From: Billgrantia azerbaijanica
GTDB taxonomy: Bacteria; Pseudomonadota; Gammaproteobacteria; Pseudomonadales; Halomonadaceae
NCBI GenBank assembly: GCA_004551485.1
Contig: SBLD01000005.1
Span: 1 to 64,000 of the forward strand
Direction: 5' to 3'
DNA length: 64,000 nucleotides
Shown here: positions 43,391 through 52,878 of the stretch, one piece after another
Numbering within the stretch: the stretch's first letter is position 1
How the letters are laid out: each line of letters starts with the position of its first letter
The notes under the pieces: model-generated
Told to the model about the DNA's origin: nothing
What the model saw: the letters and a program-made list of their open reading frames with translations, nothing else
The model's database searches: none
Translations under genes and position numbers: made by a program

Positions 43391-44158
43391 ATGTCGAACT
43401 TCACCCTGAAACCGCGTCCGCGCGGTGGTCGCTGGCCGGTGGTGCCGGCCTGGTTCGGCGTTCTCCTGCTGGCCGTCGCCGCGCTGCTGATGGGCGGCGC
43501 GGGGCCGGCCTACCGGCTGGGGCTGCTGCCCCTGGGCACCGCCTTCGGCCTGTTGCGGCTGGGCGCCTTTGCGGCCGTCGGCGCCGCGCTGCTGGGGCTC
43601 GTGGCGCTGCTGATCGCCGCCCTGTGCCGACGCTGGCGCCCGGCGCTGGCGAGCCTGCTGGTGATCGTGGCGGTGGTCGCGCTGCTGGCGGTGCCCTGGG
43701 AGATGATGCATCGCGCCCAGCGCGTGCCCCCCATCCACGACATCACCACCGATATCCTCGATCCGCCCGCCTTCGAGGCGCTCGCCGAGGCCAGGCGCGC
43801 CGCCCCCAACGGCGTGGCCTATCCCGGCGAGGCCTTCGCCCGCCACCAGCGCAGCGCCTACCCCTGGGTACGCCCCGTCACCCTGCCGGTGCCGCTCGCC
43901 GAGGCGCGCACCGCCGCCGAGGCCACGGCGCGGGAGATGGGCTGGGAGATCGCCGCCACGACGGAGACCCGGATCGAGGCCACGGCCACCACCTTCTGGT
44001 TCGGCTTCAAGGACGACGTGGTGATCCGCCTGACGCCGGTGCAGGAGGGCGTGCGCGTCGACGTGCGCTCCGCCTCGCGCCTGGGCAAGAGCGACCTGGG
44101 CACCAACGCCACGCGCATCCACGACTTCCTGACGGCGCTCCACGCCCGGGTGGAGTGA
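43391..44158 (+). CDS. DUF1499 membrane protein
   Basis: This 255-aa protein has three N-terminal membrane helices (AWFGVLLLAVAALLMGGAGPAYRLG; AFAAVGAALLGLVALLIAALC; LASLLVIVAVVALLAVPWEMM) and a C-terminal DUF1499 domain (VPPIHDITTDILDPPAFEAL...ATATTFWFGFKDDVVIRLTP...RVDVRSASRLGKSDLGTNATRIHDFL). The function of the family is unknown. GGGAGG precedes the ATG. It lies 34 bp upstream of a YbaK-type gene. Confidence 0.87.
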   Translation: MSNFTLKPRPRGGRWPVVPAWFGVLLLAVAALLMGGAGPAYRLGLLPLGTAFGLLRLGAFAAVGAALLGLVALLIAALCRRWRPALASLLVIVAVVALLAVPWEMMHRAQRVPPIHDITTDILDPPAFEALAEARRAAPNGVAYPGEAFARHQRSAYPWVRPVTLPVPLAEARTAAEATAREMGWEIAATTETRIEATATTFWFGFKDDVVIRLTPVQEGVRVDVRSASRLGKSDLGTNATRIHDFLTALHARVE

Positions 44159-44192
44159 CGACGACCACGACCATGACGACGAGGAGATCCCC

Positions 44193-44666
44193 GTGAGCCT
44201 GGCAAGCGTACGCGCCTTCCTGGCCGAGAAGGCCCCCGACATCGCCATCCTGGAGCTCGGCACCAGCACCGCCACCGTGGCGCTGGCCGCGGAAGCGCAC
44301 GGCGTGGCCCCAGGGCAGATCGCCAAGACGCTGGCGTTTCGCGTCGGCGAGCGGCAGCTGCTGGTGGTGGCCGGCGGCGAGGCGCGCTTCGACAACCGCA
44401 AGATGCGCGAGGCCTTCGGCGGCAAGGCAAAGATGCTGGATGCCGAGACGGTGCTGTCGCTCACCGGCCACCCGGTGGGCGGGGTTTGTCCGTTCGGCCT
44501 GGCCACGCCGCTGCCGGTCTACTGCGACGTGTCGCTCAAGGCCTACCCGGAGGTGCTGCCCGCCGCCGGCACCGAGCACACCGCCGTGCGCCTCTGCCCG
44601 GCACGCCTCGCCGAGCTGGTCGGCGCCGAATGGGTGGATGTGTGCAAGGTGCCGGAAAACGCCTGA
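44193..44666 (+). CDS. YbaK/EbsC family aminoacyl-tRNA deacylase
   Basis: This 157-aa protein has a YbaK/ProX fold with IAKTLAFRVGERQLLVVAGGEARFDNRKMREAFGGKAKMLDAETVLSLTGHPVGGVCPFGLATPLPVYCDVSLK. The catalytic-type Lys and the GGVCPFG loop are present. It should hydrolyse mischarged aminoacyl-tRNA in trans (for example Ala- or Cys-tRNAPro). The GTG start has GAGGAG 8 nt upstream. It probably shares transcription with the DUF1499 gene. Confidence 0.87.
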   Translation: MSLASVRAFLAEKAPDIAILELGTSTATVALAAEAHGVAPGQIAKTLAFRVGERQLLVVAGGEARFDNRKMREAFGGKAKMLDAETVLSLTGHPVGGVCPFGLATPLPVYCDVSLKAYPEVLPAAGTEHTAVRLCPARLAELVGAEWVDVCKVPENA

Positions 44667-44837
44667 CGAGGCACATGCCCGCTCAGGCAAGCACCTCGTC
44701 GAACGGGCGCCGGCTTCCCGCTGCGCCGGGATTGCACGGTCTTGGGAAGAGCGGGCATCGCGGCTTTGTCGCTGACGCCGGCAAACTCCTCTATTCTGAA
44801 GGCATCGGCAAGCCGGGGCATCCGCAGGAGGTCCCCG

Positions 44838-45452
44838 ATGCGACTGACGCTTCTCTTCGCGATCCTCGCGCTGCTACTCAGCGCCTGCGCCAGCAACGTG
44901 GAAACGCAGGTCACCCGCTTTCACGAGGGCGCTCTGCCCGGGGGGGAAACCTTCACCGTGGAGCCGGCCGCTTCCGAGATGAACGGTCCCGAATTCCGCA
45001 ACTACGCCAGTCTGATCCGTGAGCAGATGCAGTGGTTCGGCTACCGCCCCGTCGCGGAGGACCCCGACCTGCGAGTGATCGTCGACTACGGCGTCAGCGA
45101 GGGCCGTACCCGGGTGGAAAGCTACGGCAGCTACGGCCACCCCTTCTACGGCTACCACGTCGGCACCCTCCACCCCTTCCACCACAGTGTCGTGCACCCC
45201 TACCACTTCGGTGGCTTTTACGGTCCGGAGATCCGCTCCGAGACCGTCTATACCCGACGACTGCAGCTGCGCATCATCGACACCGACACGGACGAGGTGG
45301 TGTTCGAAGGCCGGGCACTGAGCGAAGGGCCGAACGGGGAGTTGGCGGAGATCATGCCCTATCTCGTCGAGTCCATGTTCCGCAACTTCCCCGGCGAGAG
45401 CGGTGCCACCAAGGTCGTCGAGATCGAGACCGAGGGTGGCCGACGCTACTGA
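44838..45452 (+). CDS. DUF4136-type lipoprotein
   Basis: This 204-aa lipoprotein has a short signal peptide with lipobox LLSACAS (Cys at about residue 17). The mature part has a DUF4136-like layout with a Tyr/His-rich stretch SYGSYGHPFYGYHVGTLHPFHHSVVHPYHFGGFYG. GCAGGAGG lies before the ATG. It is probably anchored in the outer membrane; function is unknown. Confidence 0.75.
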   Translation: MRLTLLFAILALLLSACASNVETQVTRFHEGALPGGETFTVEPAASEMNGPEFRNYASLIREQMQWFGYRPVAEDPDLRVIVDYGVSEGRTRVESYGSYGHPFYGYHVGTLHPFHHSVVHPYHFGGFYGPEIRSETVYTRRLQLRIIDTDTDEVVFEGRALSEGPNGELAEIMPYLVESMFRNFPGESGATKVVEIETEGGRRY

Positions 45453-45563
45453 GCGGGTCCCTGCTGGCACGGCAGCGGCGCGAGCGCGGCGAGGCTCCTG
45501 GGTAGCGGGCACGCCCGTGACGATGTGATAGCCTGTGCGCAGCCCCCCTACCCGCGAGGCCTC

Positions 45564-45977
45564 ATGCTGCGCATCTCCAACTCCGTAGAGCTGGGCGACT
45601 GGGAGATCGAGATCAGCCAGATCCGCGCCCAGGGCGCCGGCGGCCAGAACGTCAACAAGGTCGCATCGGCCGTGCATCTGCGCTTCGACATCCCCCGTTC
45701 CAGCCTGCCACCCTTCTACAAGGAGCGGCTGATGGCGCTCGCCGACCAGCGCATCAGCAAGGAGGGCGTGGTGGTGATCAAGGCACAGCGCTTCCGCACC
45801 CTGGAGCAGAACCGCGAAGACGCGCTCGAGCGCCTGCGCGAGCTGATCCGCGAGGCGATCAAGCAGCGCCAGACGCGCAAGCCCACCAAACCCACCAAGG
45901 GCTCGCAGCGGCGCCGCCTGGACAAGAAGACGCGCAAGGGGCAGACCAAGGCGCTGCGCGGCAAGGTGAAGGTGTAG
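45564..45977 (+). CDS. arfB: Alternative ribosome-rescue factor ArfB (YaeJ)
   Basis: This 137-aa peptidyl-tRNA hydrolase has the catalytic GGQ in IRAQGAGGQNVNKVASAVHLRFDI and a long basic C-terminal tail (RQTRKPTKPTKGSQRRRLDKKTRKGQTKALRGKVKV) that enters the mRNA channel of stalled ribosomes. Length and tail distinguish it from full release factors. GAGG precedes the ATG at 45564. Confidence 0.93.
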   Translation: MLRISNSVELGDWEIEISQIRAQGAGGQNVNKVASAVHLRFDIPRSSLPPFYKERLMALADQRISKEGVVVIKAQRFRTLEQNREDALERLRELIREAIKQRQTRKPTKPTKGSQRRRLDKKTRKGQTKALRGKVKV

Positions 45978-46069
45978 GACGTTGGCTCGACGTCGTTCTC
46001 ACCACGGCCGGAACGACAAGGGAGTGCCACACTGACACTCATCCCAGGCCAACCCGAGGAGGAACGATC

Positions 46070-46513
46070 ATGACCACGTCGGCCGACCTCTCCCCCGAAA
46101 CCGCGGTGCTCGACTGCCTGGAGCGCTGGGCGGCCGCGGTGCGCGCCAAGGACGTCGAGGCCATCGTCGCCCACTACACGCCGGACATCGTCGCCTTCGA
46201 TGCCATCCTCCAGCTGCAGTTCAAGGGCCTGGAGGCCTACCGCCGCCACTGGGACGCCTGCATGGCCCTCTGCGCCGGGCCGATGGCGTTCCAGATACAC
46301 GAGGAGGTCATCCACGTCGATGGCAACGTGGCCTTCTGTCACGGCCTGATCGAGTGCGGCGGTGCCAACGAGCGGGGCGAGATCGACACCGGCTGGCTGC
46401 GGGCTACCATCGGCCTGCGCCGCATCGAGGGGGAGTGGCGCATCGTCCATGAGCACCACTCCGCCCCCTTCGACATGACGAGCCGCCAGGCCCTGCTCGA
46501 CCTGACGCCCTGA
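46070..46513 (+). CDS. SnoaL/NTF2-like (YybH-type) protein
   Basis: This 147-aa NTF2-like cone-fold protein (LERWAAAVRAKDVEAIVAHYTPDIVAFDAILQLQFKGLEAYRRHWDACMALCAGPMAFQIHEEVIHVDGNVAFCHGLI...EGEWRIVHEHHSAPFD) is a YybH-type SnoaL-like protein. Such proteins act as isomerases or ligand binders; the role here is unknown. GAGGAGGAACG precedes the ATG. Confidence 0.8.
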   Translation: MTTSADLSPETAVLDCLERWAAAVRAKDVEAIVAHYTPDIVAFDAILQLQFKGLEAYRRHWDACMALCAGPMAFQIHEEVIHVDGNVAFCHGLIECGGANERGEIDTGWLRATIGLRRIEGEWRIVHEHHSAPFDMTSRQALLDLTP

Positions 46514-46639
46514 AGCCCCGGCACGGCGGGCATCCCGACACTCGCCGTGCCCATTCCATCCTCTGCCCGGAAAACCGCAAGCCAGCGCCCGCCGAATGGG
46601 CCACAATCGCGCCTCGCCCCCCGACGCCATGGAGTGGAC

Positions 46640-47857
46640 ATGACCGACGAGACGCCCTCCCCACTCGCCCGACGGACGACCTGCGTCTATTTCTTCGTCT
46701 TCATCGCCATCGGCATGAGCGGCGGCCTGCTGGGACCGGCCCTGCCCCACCTGGCGGCGATGACCGGTTCGACCATGGGACAGATCGCCGTGCTGTTCAC
46801 CGCCCGGGCGCTGGGCAATATCCTCGGTTCGGTGGCCTCGGGCCTGCTGGCGGATCGCCTGCCCGGCCATCGCGTGCTGATCGGCATGCTGTTGCTGCTG
46901 GTCGCGGGACTGGCCGGGGTGCCCTTCAGCCAGCCCCTGATGGTGCTGACCGCCGCGGTTTTCCTGCTGGGCTTCGCCGAGGTCTCGATCAATACCGTCA
47001 CCAACACCCTGCTGCTGATGCTGCACGGCGTACGCTCACCGCCCTGGATCAGCGCCCTGCACTTCTTCTTCGGCCTGGGCAGCATGCTGGTGCCCCTGGT
47101 GCTGGTAGGGGTGCTCACCCTGTCGGGTCAGGCGCTCGGGACCTTCTGGCTGGTGGCGCTCTTCTCCCTGCTGCTGGTGGTGCCGCTGGCTCGCCTGCCG
47201 GGACCGCCGCCGGCGCAGGGGCGCATGGCCGGACGCGACGACGCCCCGCCGCCTGACCGCCGGCGCCTGGGCCTCTTCCTCGGCCTGTTCGCGCTCTACG
47301 TCGGCACCGAGGTCACCTTCGCCGGCTGGATCACCGCCTATGCCACCCTCGAGGGCCTGGCCTCGGGCGAGGCGGCCCTGCTGGTCACCCTGTTCTGGCT
47401 GACGCTCTCCGCCGGGCGCCTGCTGGCGATCCCGCTGCTGCGCCGGCTCACGCCCTGGATGGTGCTGCGCCTGTGCCTGGGGCTGGGGCTGCTCACGACC
47501 CTGGGGATGCAGCTCGGCTGGCTTCCCCTGTCGGCCGTGGCACTGCTGTTCGGGCTGGCCTGTTCGGCGATCTTCCCGACCCTGTTCGGGCTCGGCAGCC
47601 AGGTGATGACGATGCGCGGGCGCACCACCGGCCTGGTCTTCCTCGCCGCCGGCAGCGGCGCCATGGCCGTGCCCACCCTGGCGGGGCCGCTGCTGGAATG
47701 GGCCGGTACCGGCGCCTTCCCGCTGCTGCTGCTGCTTCTGGTGGCGCTGATGATCGCGGGATTGGTGGCCCTGAGGCGTCATGTCCGACGCGGCCTGGCG
47801 TCACCGGCCGCGGGCGACCAGGCCAGGCACCGACAACCAGGGAAGGAGCTGCCATGA
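46640..47857 (+). CDS. MFS transporter
   Basis: This 405-aa major facilitator has 12 predicted helices. It contains GLLGPALPHLAAMTG and GSVASGLLADRLPGHRVL (the D-R-x-G-H motif between helices 2 and 3) and resembles the fucose-permease/MFSD4-like branch (SINTVTNTLLLMLHG, LHFFFGLGSMLVPL). Substrate is unknown. Its stop overlaps the start of the DUF1289 gene (ATGA). Confidence 0.83.
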   Translation: MTDETPSPLARRTTCVYFFVFIAIGMSGGLLGPALPHLAAMTGSTMGQIAVLFTARALGNILGSVASGLLADRLPGHRVLIGMLLLLVAGLAGVPFSQPLMVLTAAVFLLGFAEVSINTVTNTLLLMLHGVRSPPWISALHFFFGLGSMLVPLVLVGVLTLSGQALGTFWLVALFSLLLVVPLARLPGPPPAQGRMAGRDDAPPPDRRRLGLFLGLFALYVGTEVTFAGWITAYATLEGLASGEAALLVTLFWLTLSAGRLLAIPLLRRLTPWMVLRLCLGLGLLTTLGMQLGWLPLSAVALLFGLACSAIFPTLFGLGSQVMTMRGRTTGLVFLAAGSGAMAVPTLAGPLLEWAGTGAFPLLLLLLVALMIAGLVALRRHVRRGLASPAAGDQARHRQPGKELP

Positions 47858-48054
47858 CCAAGACGCCGTCCACAACGCCGGAGCATCCCGCCTCGCCGTG
47901 CACCCGGGTGTGCCGGATCGACGAGGCGACGGGGCTGTGCCAGGGGTGCCGGCGAACGCTCGACGAGATCGCCCGCTGGGCCGGCATGACCGCGGCCGAA
48001 CGCGCCGCGGTGTGGGCGCGCCTGGCAGGCGAGGCTCAGTCGCGGTCGTCGTGA
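47854..48054 (+). CDS. DUF1289 family small Cys-rich protein
   Basis: This 66-aa protein has the DUF1289 pattern SPCTRVCRIDEATGLCQGCRRTLDEIARWAGMTAAERAAVWARL, with four conserved cysteines that probably bind metal. GGAAGGAG precedes the ATG, which overlaps the MFS stop. Its end overlaps the end of the convergent epimerase-family gene by 19 bp. Confidence 0.88.
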   Translation: MTKTPSTTPEHPASPCTRVCRIDEATGLCQGCRRTLDEIARWAGMTAAERAAVWARLAGEAQSRSS

Positions 48055-49088
48055 TGCCCATTGGTGAGGATGTGGTGCAACCCGGCGCAGTCCACCAGCG
48101 GGTCCTCGCAGTTGACGACGATCTCCGAGCGGGCGAGCACGTAGCTCTTGCCGGTGATGGTGTTCTCAACCACCTGGTGGGTGCCCTCGCGGCGCGTGCC
48201 GGTGAACTCGCCGATGAAGCCGGTCTCGCGCAGCGAGACGGTCTCCAGCTTGTCGCCCAGCTTGATGCGCCCCTCGTGGTACATCAGCGCCAGCCGCGCC
48301 GAGGTGCCGGTGCCGGTGGTGCTGCGGCAGATCACCCCGGGGTGCACGTAGGTGGTCGAGCGTGAGCGGTAGAAGTCGTCGGCCACCTGCTCCACCGGCC
48401 CCATGAAGTGCAGGAAGGGCAGCGGCCCCACGTCACCCAGGGTGTAGTGGGAGAAACCGCGCTCGGCCTGGATCGCCTCGACGATCTTGTGGGCGCACTC
48501 CGCCAGGTCGCGCTCCTCGTCGCGGGTCAGGTCGAAGCCCAGCTCGGCGGCCTCGACTAGGGCGTAGAAGCCGCCACTGTAGGCCACCGAGTAGGTCACG
48601 TCGCCGATGGTGGGCACGTGGATGGTGGCGCGGTAGGTGTCGATGTAGCTGGGCAGCCCCTCGCAGGTGATCGCCTCCACCACGCCGTCCTCCACCAGCG
48701 CCTCGATGTGCACGAGCCCCGCCGGCGATTCCAGCACGAAGCGCTGGCGCCCCTCCTGCTTTTGCACCAGGCCGAGCTCCAGCACCGCCGTGGCGGTGCA
48801 GATGGTGTTGGAGCCGGAGTAGATGGGGTAGCCCATCACCTCCATGATGATGTAGCCCACCGCCGCCTCGGGGTGGGACGGCGGCACCAGCAGGTCCACC
48901 GACATCTCGGGGATGCCGTAGGGTTCGTGGAGCAGCAGCTTGCGCAGCCCGTCGGCGTCATCGCGCAGGTAGTGCATCTGGTCGCGCACCGTGGCGCCGG
49001 GCAGCAGGTCGATGCCGCCGGTGACGATGCGGCTGACGTCGCCGCCCGCGTGGGTGTCCATCAGTTGGAAGACGAGTTCTTCCTTCAT
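48036..49088 (-). CDS. Proline racemase/hydroxyproline epimerase-dehydratase family protein
   Basis: This 350-aa protein has the proline-racemase fold with two symmetric halves. The first catalytic Cys (normally in MCGHG) is Ser91 in IYSGSNTIC, and the second (normally before GTGTSA) is Thr258 in RSTTGTGTSARLAL. Such Ser/Thr members fall in the branch annotated as trans-3-hydroxyproline dehydratase or uncharacterised, so epimerisation is unlikely. It overlaps the downstream end of the dehydrogenase gene (ATGA) and probably acts in amino-acid or hydroxyproline catabolism. Confidence 0.8.
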   Translation of the reverse strand: MKEELVFQLMDTHAGGDVSRIVTGGIDLLPGATVRDQMHYLRDDADGLRKLLLHEPYGIPEMSVDLLVPPSHPEAAVGYIIMEVMGYPIYSGSNTICTATAVLELGLVQKQEGRQRFVLESPAGLVHIEALVEDGVVEAITCEGLPSYIDTYRATIHVPTIGDVTYSVAYSGGFYALVEAAELGFDLTRDEERDLAECAHKIVEAIQAERGFSHYTLGDVGPLPFLHFMGPVEQVADDFYRSRSTTYVHPGVICRSTTGTGTSARLALMYHEGRIKLGDKLETVSLRETGFIGEFTGTRREGTHQVVENTITGKSYVLARSEIVVNCEDPLVDCAGLHHILTNGHHDDRD

Positions 49089-50260
49089 GCCCGATCCTCG
49101 AGGGCGAACGGCGCCCCATGCTCGGTCCATTGGCTGTCGGGGACGATCACGATCTTGCCCAGGTAGTTGCTGCCGCGGTTGACGAAGTAGCGCTCCGCCG
49201 CGTGCAGTTCGGAGAGCCTGAACGCCGCGTGCAGCACCGGCTTGAGCTCGCCGCTGCGGATCCACGCGACCAACTGCTCGGCCTCCTCGCGGGTGCCGTG
49301 GGAGACACCGAAGATCTGCACCTGGTAGAGGTAGATGCGCGTCCACATGATCTCGCTGAGGTTGCCGCCGCTGGCCCCGGCGATGGAGAGCCGCGGGTAG
49401 GTGGTGCGGGCCTTCATGTCGCCGATCATGGTGTCGATGAAGCGGTCGGTCATCTCGCCGCCCACCAGGTCCATCACCGCATCGATGGGCGCGCCGTCGG
49501 TGGCCGCGAGCACCCGCTCGACGAAGGTCGGCAGGTCGCCGCGGTCGATCACCGCCTCGGCACCGAGCGCGAGCAGGGCTTCGGCCTTGTCGGGCTGGCT
49601 CACCGCATAGGGAGTGGCGCCGACGATGCGGCACAGCTGGATCAGCGCCGTGCCCACGCCGCCGCTGGCGCCCGTGACCAGCACGCGCTCGCCGGCCGTG
49701 ACGCGCGCCGAGGTCATCATGTGGTAGGCGGTCTGGTAGGAGCACATGCCCATCGACGCCAGCTCGGCGTCTTTGAGCTCCGGGTTGGGCACGTGGTGGA
49801 ACTGCTCCGAGGGCACGGCGACGTACTCGGCGAAGCCGCCGTCGGCGCCGTGGCCATAGTAGTCCGGCGTGAGGTTGATGTCGCGGCGCGCGTCGGCGTA
49901 GAGGTTGAAGTCGAGCAGGCCGCGCTCGCCGATACGCCCGGTATCGACGCCCTCGCCCACGGCGACCACGCGGCCGGCCACGTCGGCGCCCTGGATGCGT
50001 GGGAAGGTCAGCGTCGGCTCACCGCCCATGGCGAAGGAGGTGACCTCGCCCTTCTCCTTGGTCGGGTAGAGCCCCTCGCGCGCCTTGCGGTCGGTGTTGT
50101 TCTTGGCCGTCGCGGTGACCTGCACCAGCACCTCGCCCGGCCCTGGCCGAGGGGTGGGCACGTCCTGGCGATAGACCAGCTTGTCGATGCCGCCATGCCC
50201 CGTCAGCACCATGGCACTCATGGTGTCGGGAACGGTGTCCGGAAGGGGTGCACTAGCCAT
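49085..50260 (-). CDS. Medium-chain (quinone-oxidoreductase-like) alcohol dehydrogenase
   Basis: This 391-aa MDR protein has a GroES-like N-terminal domain (GEVLVQVTATAKNNTDRKAREG...FPRIQGADVAGRVVAVGEGV) and a Rossmann domain (VLVTGASGGVGTALIQLCRIVGATPYAVSQPDKAEALLALGAEAVIDR). It lacks the structural-zinc cysteine cluster, like quinone oxidoreductases. It should use NAD(P)H on an alkenal, quinone or keto compound. It is translationally coupled to the proline-racemase-family gene, so the pair may act on one catabolic substrate. Confidence 0.83.
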   Translation of the reverse strand: MASAPLPDTVPDTMSAMVLTGHGGIDKLVYRQDVPTPRPGPGEVLVQVTATAKNNTDRKAREGLYPTKEKGEVTSFAMGGEPTLTFPRIQGADVAGRVVAVGEGVDTGRIGERGLLDFNLYADARRDINLTPDYYGHGADGGFAEYVAVPSEQFHHVPNPELKDAELASMGMCSYQTAYHMMTSARVTAGERVLVTGASGGVGTALIQLCRIVGATPYAVSQPDKAEALLALGAEAVIDRGDLPTFVERVLAATDGAPIDAVMDLVGGEMTDRFIDTMIGDMKARTTYPRLSIAGASGGNLSEIMWTRIYLYQVQIFGVSHGTREEAEQLVAWIRSGELKPVLHAAFRLSELHAAERYFVNRGSNYLGKIVIVPDSQWTEHGAPFALEDRA

Positions 50261-50399
50261 CGGCTGCCTCCTCAGTATCGAGCCGTCTCAAAGGCGCGAC
50301 GATAGTGCACCCGGCCGCCGCGTGAAAAGAGCGGTTTGTTCTTGATTCGCCCCGATTTCTCGCGACTTTTTCTGCGGCCGCCCAGCAACGGCCTCGGGC

Positions 50400-51368
50400 C
50401 TACAGCCAGCGCCTGCGCCGAAACAGCCACAGCAGCCCCACGCCGATGGCCAGCATCACCACCAGCACCACGAAGTAGCCGTAGCGGTAGGCGAGCTCGG
50501 GCATGTGCGCGAAGTTCATGCCATAAATGCCGGCGATGAAGGTCAGCGGCACGAAGATGGCGGTGATCACCGTGAGCACGCGCATGGTGATGTTGAGCTG
50601 GTGCGAGGAGAGCGAGAGGTAGCCGTCCACCAGGTCGCCGCAGATCTCGTAGTACATCTGCGTCAGGCTGTGCAGCCGCTCGAATCGCTCGTGCACGTCG
50701 TTGATGGCGTGGAAGGTCTCCTCCTCGCCACGCGGCAGATGGGAGTAGTCGTAGGCGGTCAGGTCCTGGGTGATGCCGACGTGGTAGTTGAAGACCCGGC
50801 GCATCTTCACCAGCCGCGAACGGTAGGCGATGATGCGGCGCATCAGGACGTCGCTGCCGTCATCGAGCAGCGCATCCTCCAGGTCGCTGAGTGCGTTCTC
50901 GAACTCGAGCAGGCTGTCGAGGTAGTAGCCGGCGGAGAGATACATCACGCGCAGCGCCACGTGCTCCGGCGAGCGACGCAGCAGCACGCCGCCCTCGGCG
51001 CCGAACAGACGGTCGATGCTCAGCGCCTTGCCGGGGTGCAGGGTGACCAGGAAACGCTCGCCGAGAAAGAAGGCAACCCGCTGTGGCACATAGTTGAGCT
51101 CGGCATCGAAGGCCGAGATGCCGCGGTAGAGGATGAGGGTGTGGGTCTCGAACTCCTCGATCTTGGGCGGATGGCGCTCGCGGTGGGCGTCGTCGATGGC
51201 CATGGGGTGACAGCCGAAAGCCTCCAGCAGCGCGCGCTCGCGCGCCATCGACTCGCCCTGCAGGTCGATCCAGATATGCCCGTCGGGCGCCGCCTGCCAG
51301 GCGGCAACCAGCTCCTCGCCACCGATGTGTTCGCGGCCGTCCGCGTCCAGCAGTCGCGTGCGTATCAT
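50400..51368 (-). CDS. CorA family divalent metal transporter (ZntB-like)
   Basis: This 322-aa protein has a large cytoplasmic N-terminal domain and two C-terminal helices. The first ends with the CorA signature GMN (FIAGIYGMNFAHMPELAYRYGYF). The N-terminus IDLQGESMARERALLEAFGCHPMAIDD fits CorA/ZntB proteins. It moves Mg2+, Co2+ or Zn2+; whether import or export cannot be told. The DUF3422 gene lies 42 bp upstream on the same strand. Confidence 0.88.
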   Translation of the reverse strand: MIRTRLLDADGREHIGGEELVAAWQAAPDGHIWIDLQGESMARERALLEAFGCHPMAIDDAHRERHPPKIEEFETHTLILYRGISAFDAELNYVPQRVAFFLGERFLVTLHPGKALSIDRLFGAEGGVLLRRSPEHVALRVMYLSAGYYLDSLLEFENALSDLEDALLDDGSDVLMRRIIAYRSRLVKMRRVFNYHVGITQDLTAYDYSHLPRGEEETFHAINDVHERFERLHSLTQMYYEICGDLVDGYLSLSSHQLNITMRVLTVITAIFVPLTFIAGIYGMNFAHMPELAYRYGYFVVLVVMLAIGVGLLWLFRRRRWL

Positions 51369-51410
51369 CGCCCCCCCCCTTCCCTGTCGTGAAGCGTCGT
51401 GCCACCCGGC

Positions 51411-52643
51411 TCAGTGATTCTTCACCCGCCAGATGCGCCAGGCCAGCACACCGATGATCACCACCCCCAGCGGGCCGAGCACGGCGGCGGCGGTATGGGG
51501 TTCGATCTCGATGCCCAAGGCGCCCAGGCCCTCCAGGGAGAGCTTGAACAGGCTGAAGATATAGTAGCTGATGACAATGATCGACAGCCCCTCCACCGCC
51601 TTCTGGATCTTCAACTGGCTGCTGGCGCGCTCGTTGAGGCTGTGCAGGATCCCCGAGTTCTGCTCCTCGATCTCCACTTGGGCACGGGTACGCAGCAGGT
51701 CGTTGAGGCGCGCCACGCTCGCCGCCAGGCTCGTCTGGCGGCGGTCGATCGCCGCACAGTAGTGCACCGTGGGGCGGAAGCGGCGCAGGATGAAGGTGCC
51801 AAGCCGGGGGCGATCGCCCACGCGGCTCTCGCGCAGTTCCTCGATACGGGCGAAGACGATGCGCGCATAGGCCTCGGTGGCGCTGAAGCGCTGCCGCGAG
51901 CGCGCCCCGCTGCGCTCCAGGAGCGCCGACAGCGACGAGAGCGCGGCCAGCAGCGGCCGCGAGTCCTCCTGCTGGCGCTCGGCGTTGCGGTCGGAGAGCT
52001 CGCCGAGCTCGCGCTCGTAGCCCTGCAGCTCGGCGCTGAGCTCCTTGGCCAGCGGCAGCGACAGCGACGCCATCATGCGATAGGTCTCGATCTCGAGCAG
52101 GCGCCGCACCATGCGGCCGAGACGGAAGTCGTTGAGGGCACGGTTGACCATCAGCAGGCGGTTGACGCCGTCCGGGGCGAGGCGGAAGTCGCTCCACACG
52201 GTGGCGTCGCCACCGCCCACGTGCGAGCCCGCCGGGTCGGTGAAGCCATAGGCATCGGTCTTGCCCAGCCAGCTCGCCTCCGACTCGACGAGCACCAGGG
52301 TGGCGCTGATCAGCGCCTTCTCGTGCCCTTCGATGATCGTCGCCAGCAGCGGCGGCGGTGCCGGCCACAGCTCGCCGTCCGCCGGCTTCGGCACCAGCAG
52401 CGTGAGGGTCAGGAACTCGGTGTGGCGTTCCCACTTCAGGGTCAGGCCGTCCAGGGTCTCGATCCCCTGGACGGCGTCGGGGGGCGGCGTGCTGCCCGTG
52501 GCCTCGGCGATGCGGGCAAGCATGGCGTCGCAGTCACCGGCCTCGTCGAGAAAGGCGTAGTGATGCACGTGCGCCGGCTCCGCGAAGTAGATCGAGGGGC
52601 GTGCGTGCAGCTCGTTGTGCAGTCGTTCTCGCTGGGGGTGCAT
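51411..52643 (-). CDS. DUF3422 membrane protein
   Basis: This 410-aa protein starts LHNELHARPSIYFAEPAHVHHYAFLDEAG, the hallmark of DUF3422. The middle has long helices with coiled-coil character (ELSAELQGYERELGELSDRNAERQQ) and the C-terminus has two membrane helices (GLSIIVISYYIFSLFKLSLEGLG; AAAVLGPLGVVIIGVLAWRIW). Function is unknown. Its position with CorA recurs in related genomes by my recollection; a role in metal transport is only a guess. Confidence 0.88.
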   Translation of the reverse strand: MHPQRERLHNELHARPSIYFAEPAHVHHYAFLDEAGDCDAMLARIAEATGSTPPPDAVQGIETLDGLTLKWERHTEFLTLTLLVPKPADGELWPAPPPLLATIIEGHEKALISATLVLVESEASWLGKTDAYGFTDPAGSHVGGGDATVWSDFRLAPDGVNRLLMVNRALNDFRLGRMVRRLLEIETYRMMASLSLPLAKELSAELQGYERELGELSDRNAERQQEDSRPLLAALSSLSALLERSGARSRQRFSATEAYARIVFARIEELRESRVGDRPRLGTFILRRFRPTVHYCAAIDRRQTSLAASVARLNDLLRTRAQVEIEEQNSGILHSLNERASSQLKIQKAVEGLSIIVISYYIFSLFKLSLEGLGALGIEIEPHTAAAVLGPLGVVIIGVLAWRIWRVKNH

Positions 52644-52878
52644 GTCAGGGCCAGGTTATAAAAGGTTGAGAGCCGAGCCTAAGCGCTGGCGCTGCGACAG
52701 CCAAGCCCTACCATCAGGCCATCTCCACTCCTCCATCGGCACTATGCATTTTGGCCCCGACGGCCGCGAACGCTTCCTCACCGTCCCGGTGCCGAGCGGC
52801 GACAGAGGAACGGCAGACGCTGACCCGCCAACTGCGGTAGGCTTGAAGTGCCGTGTTCGACAGCCTGGGAGTACTCCG

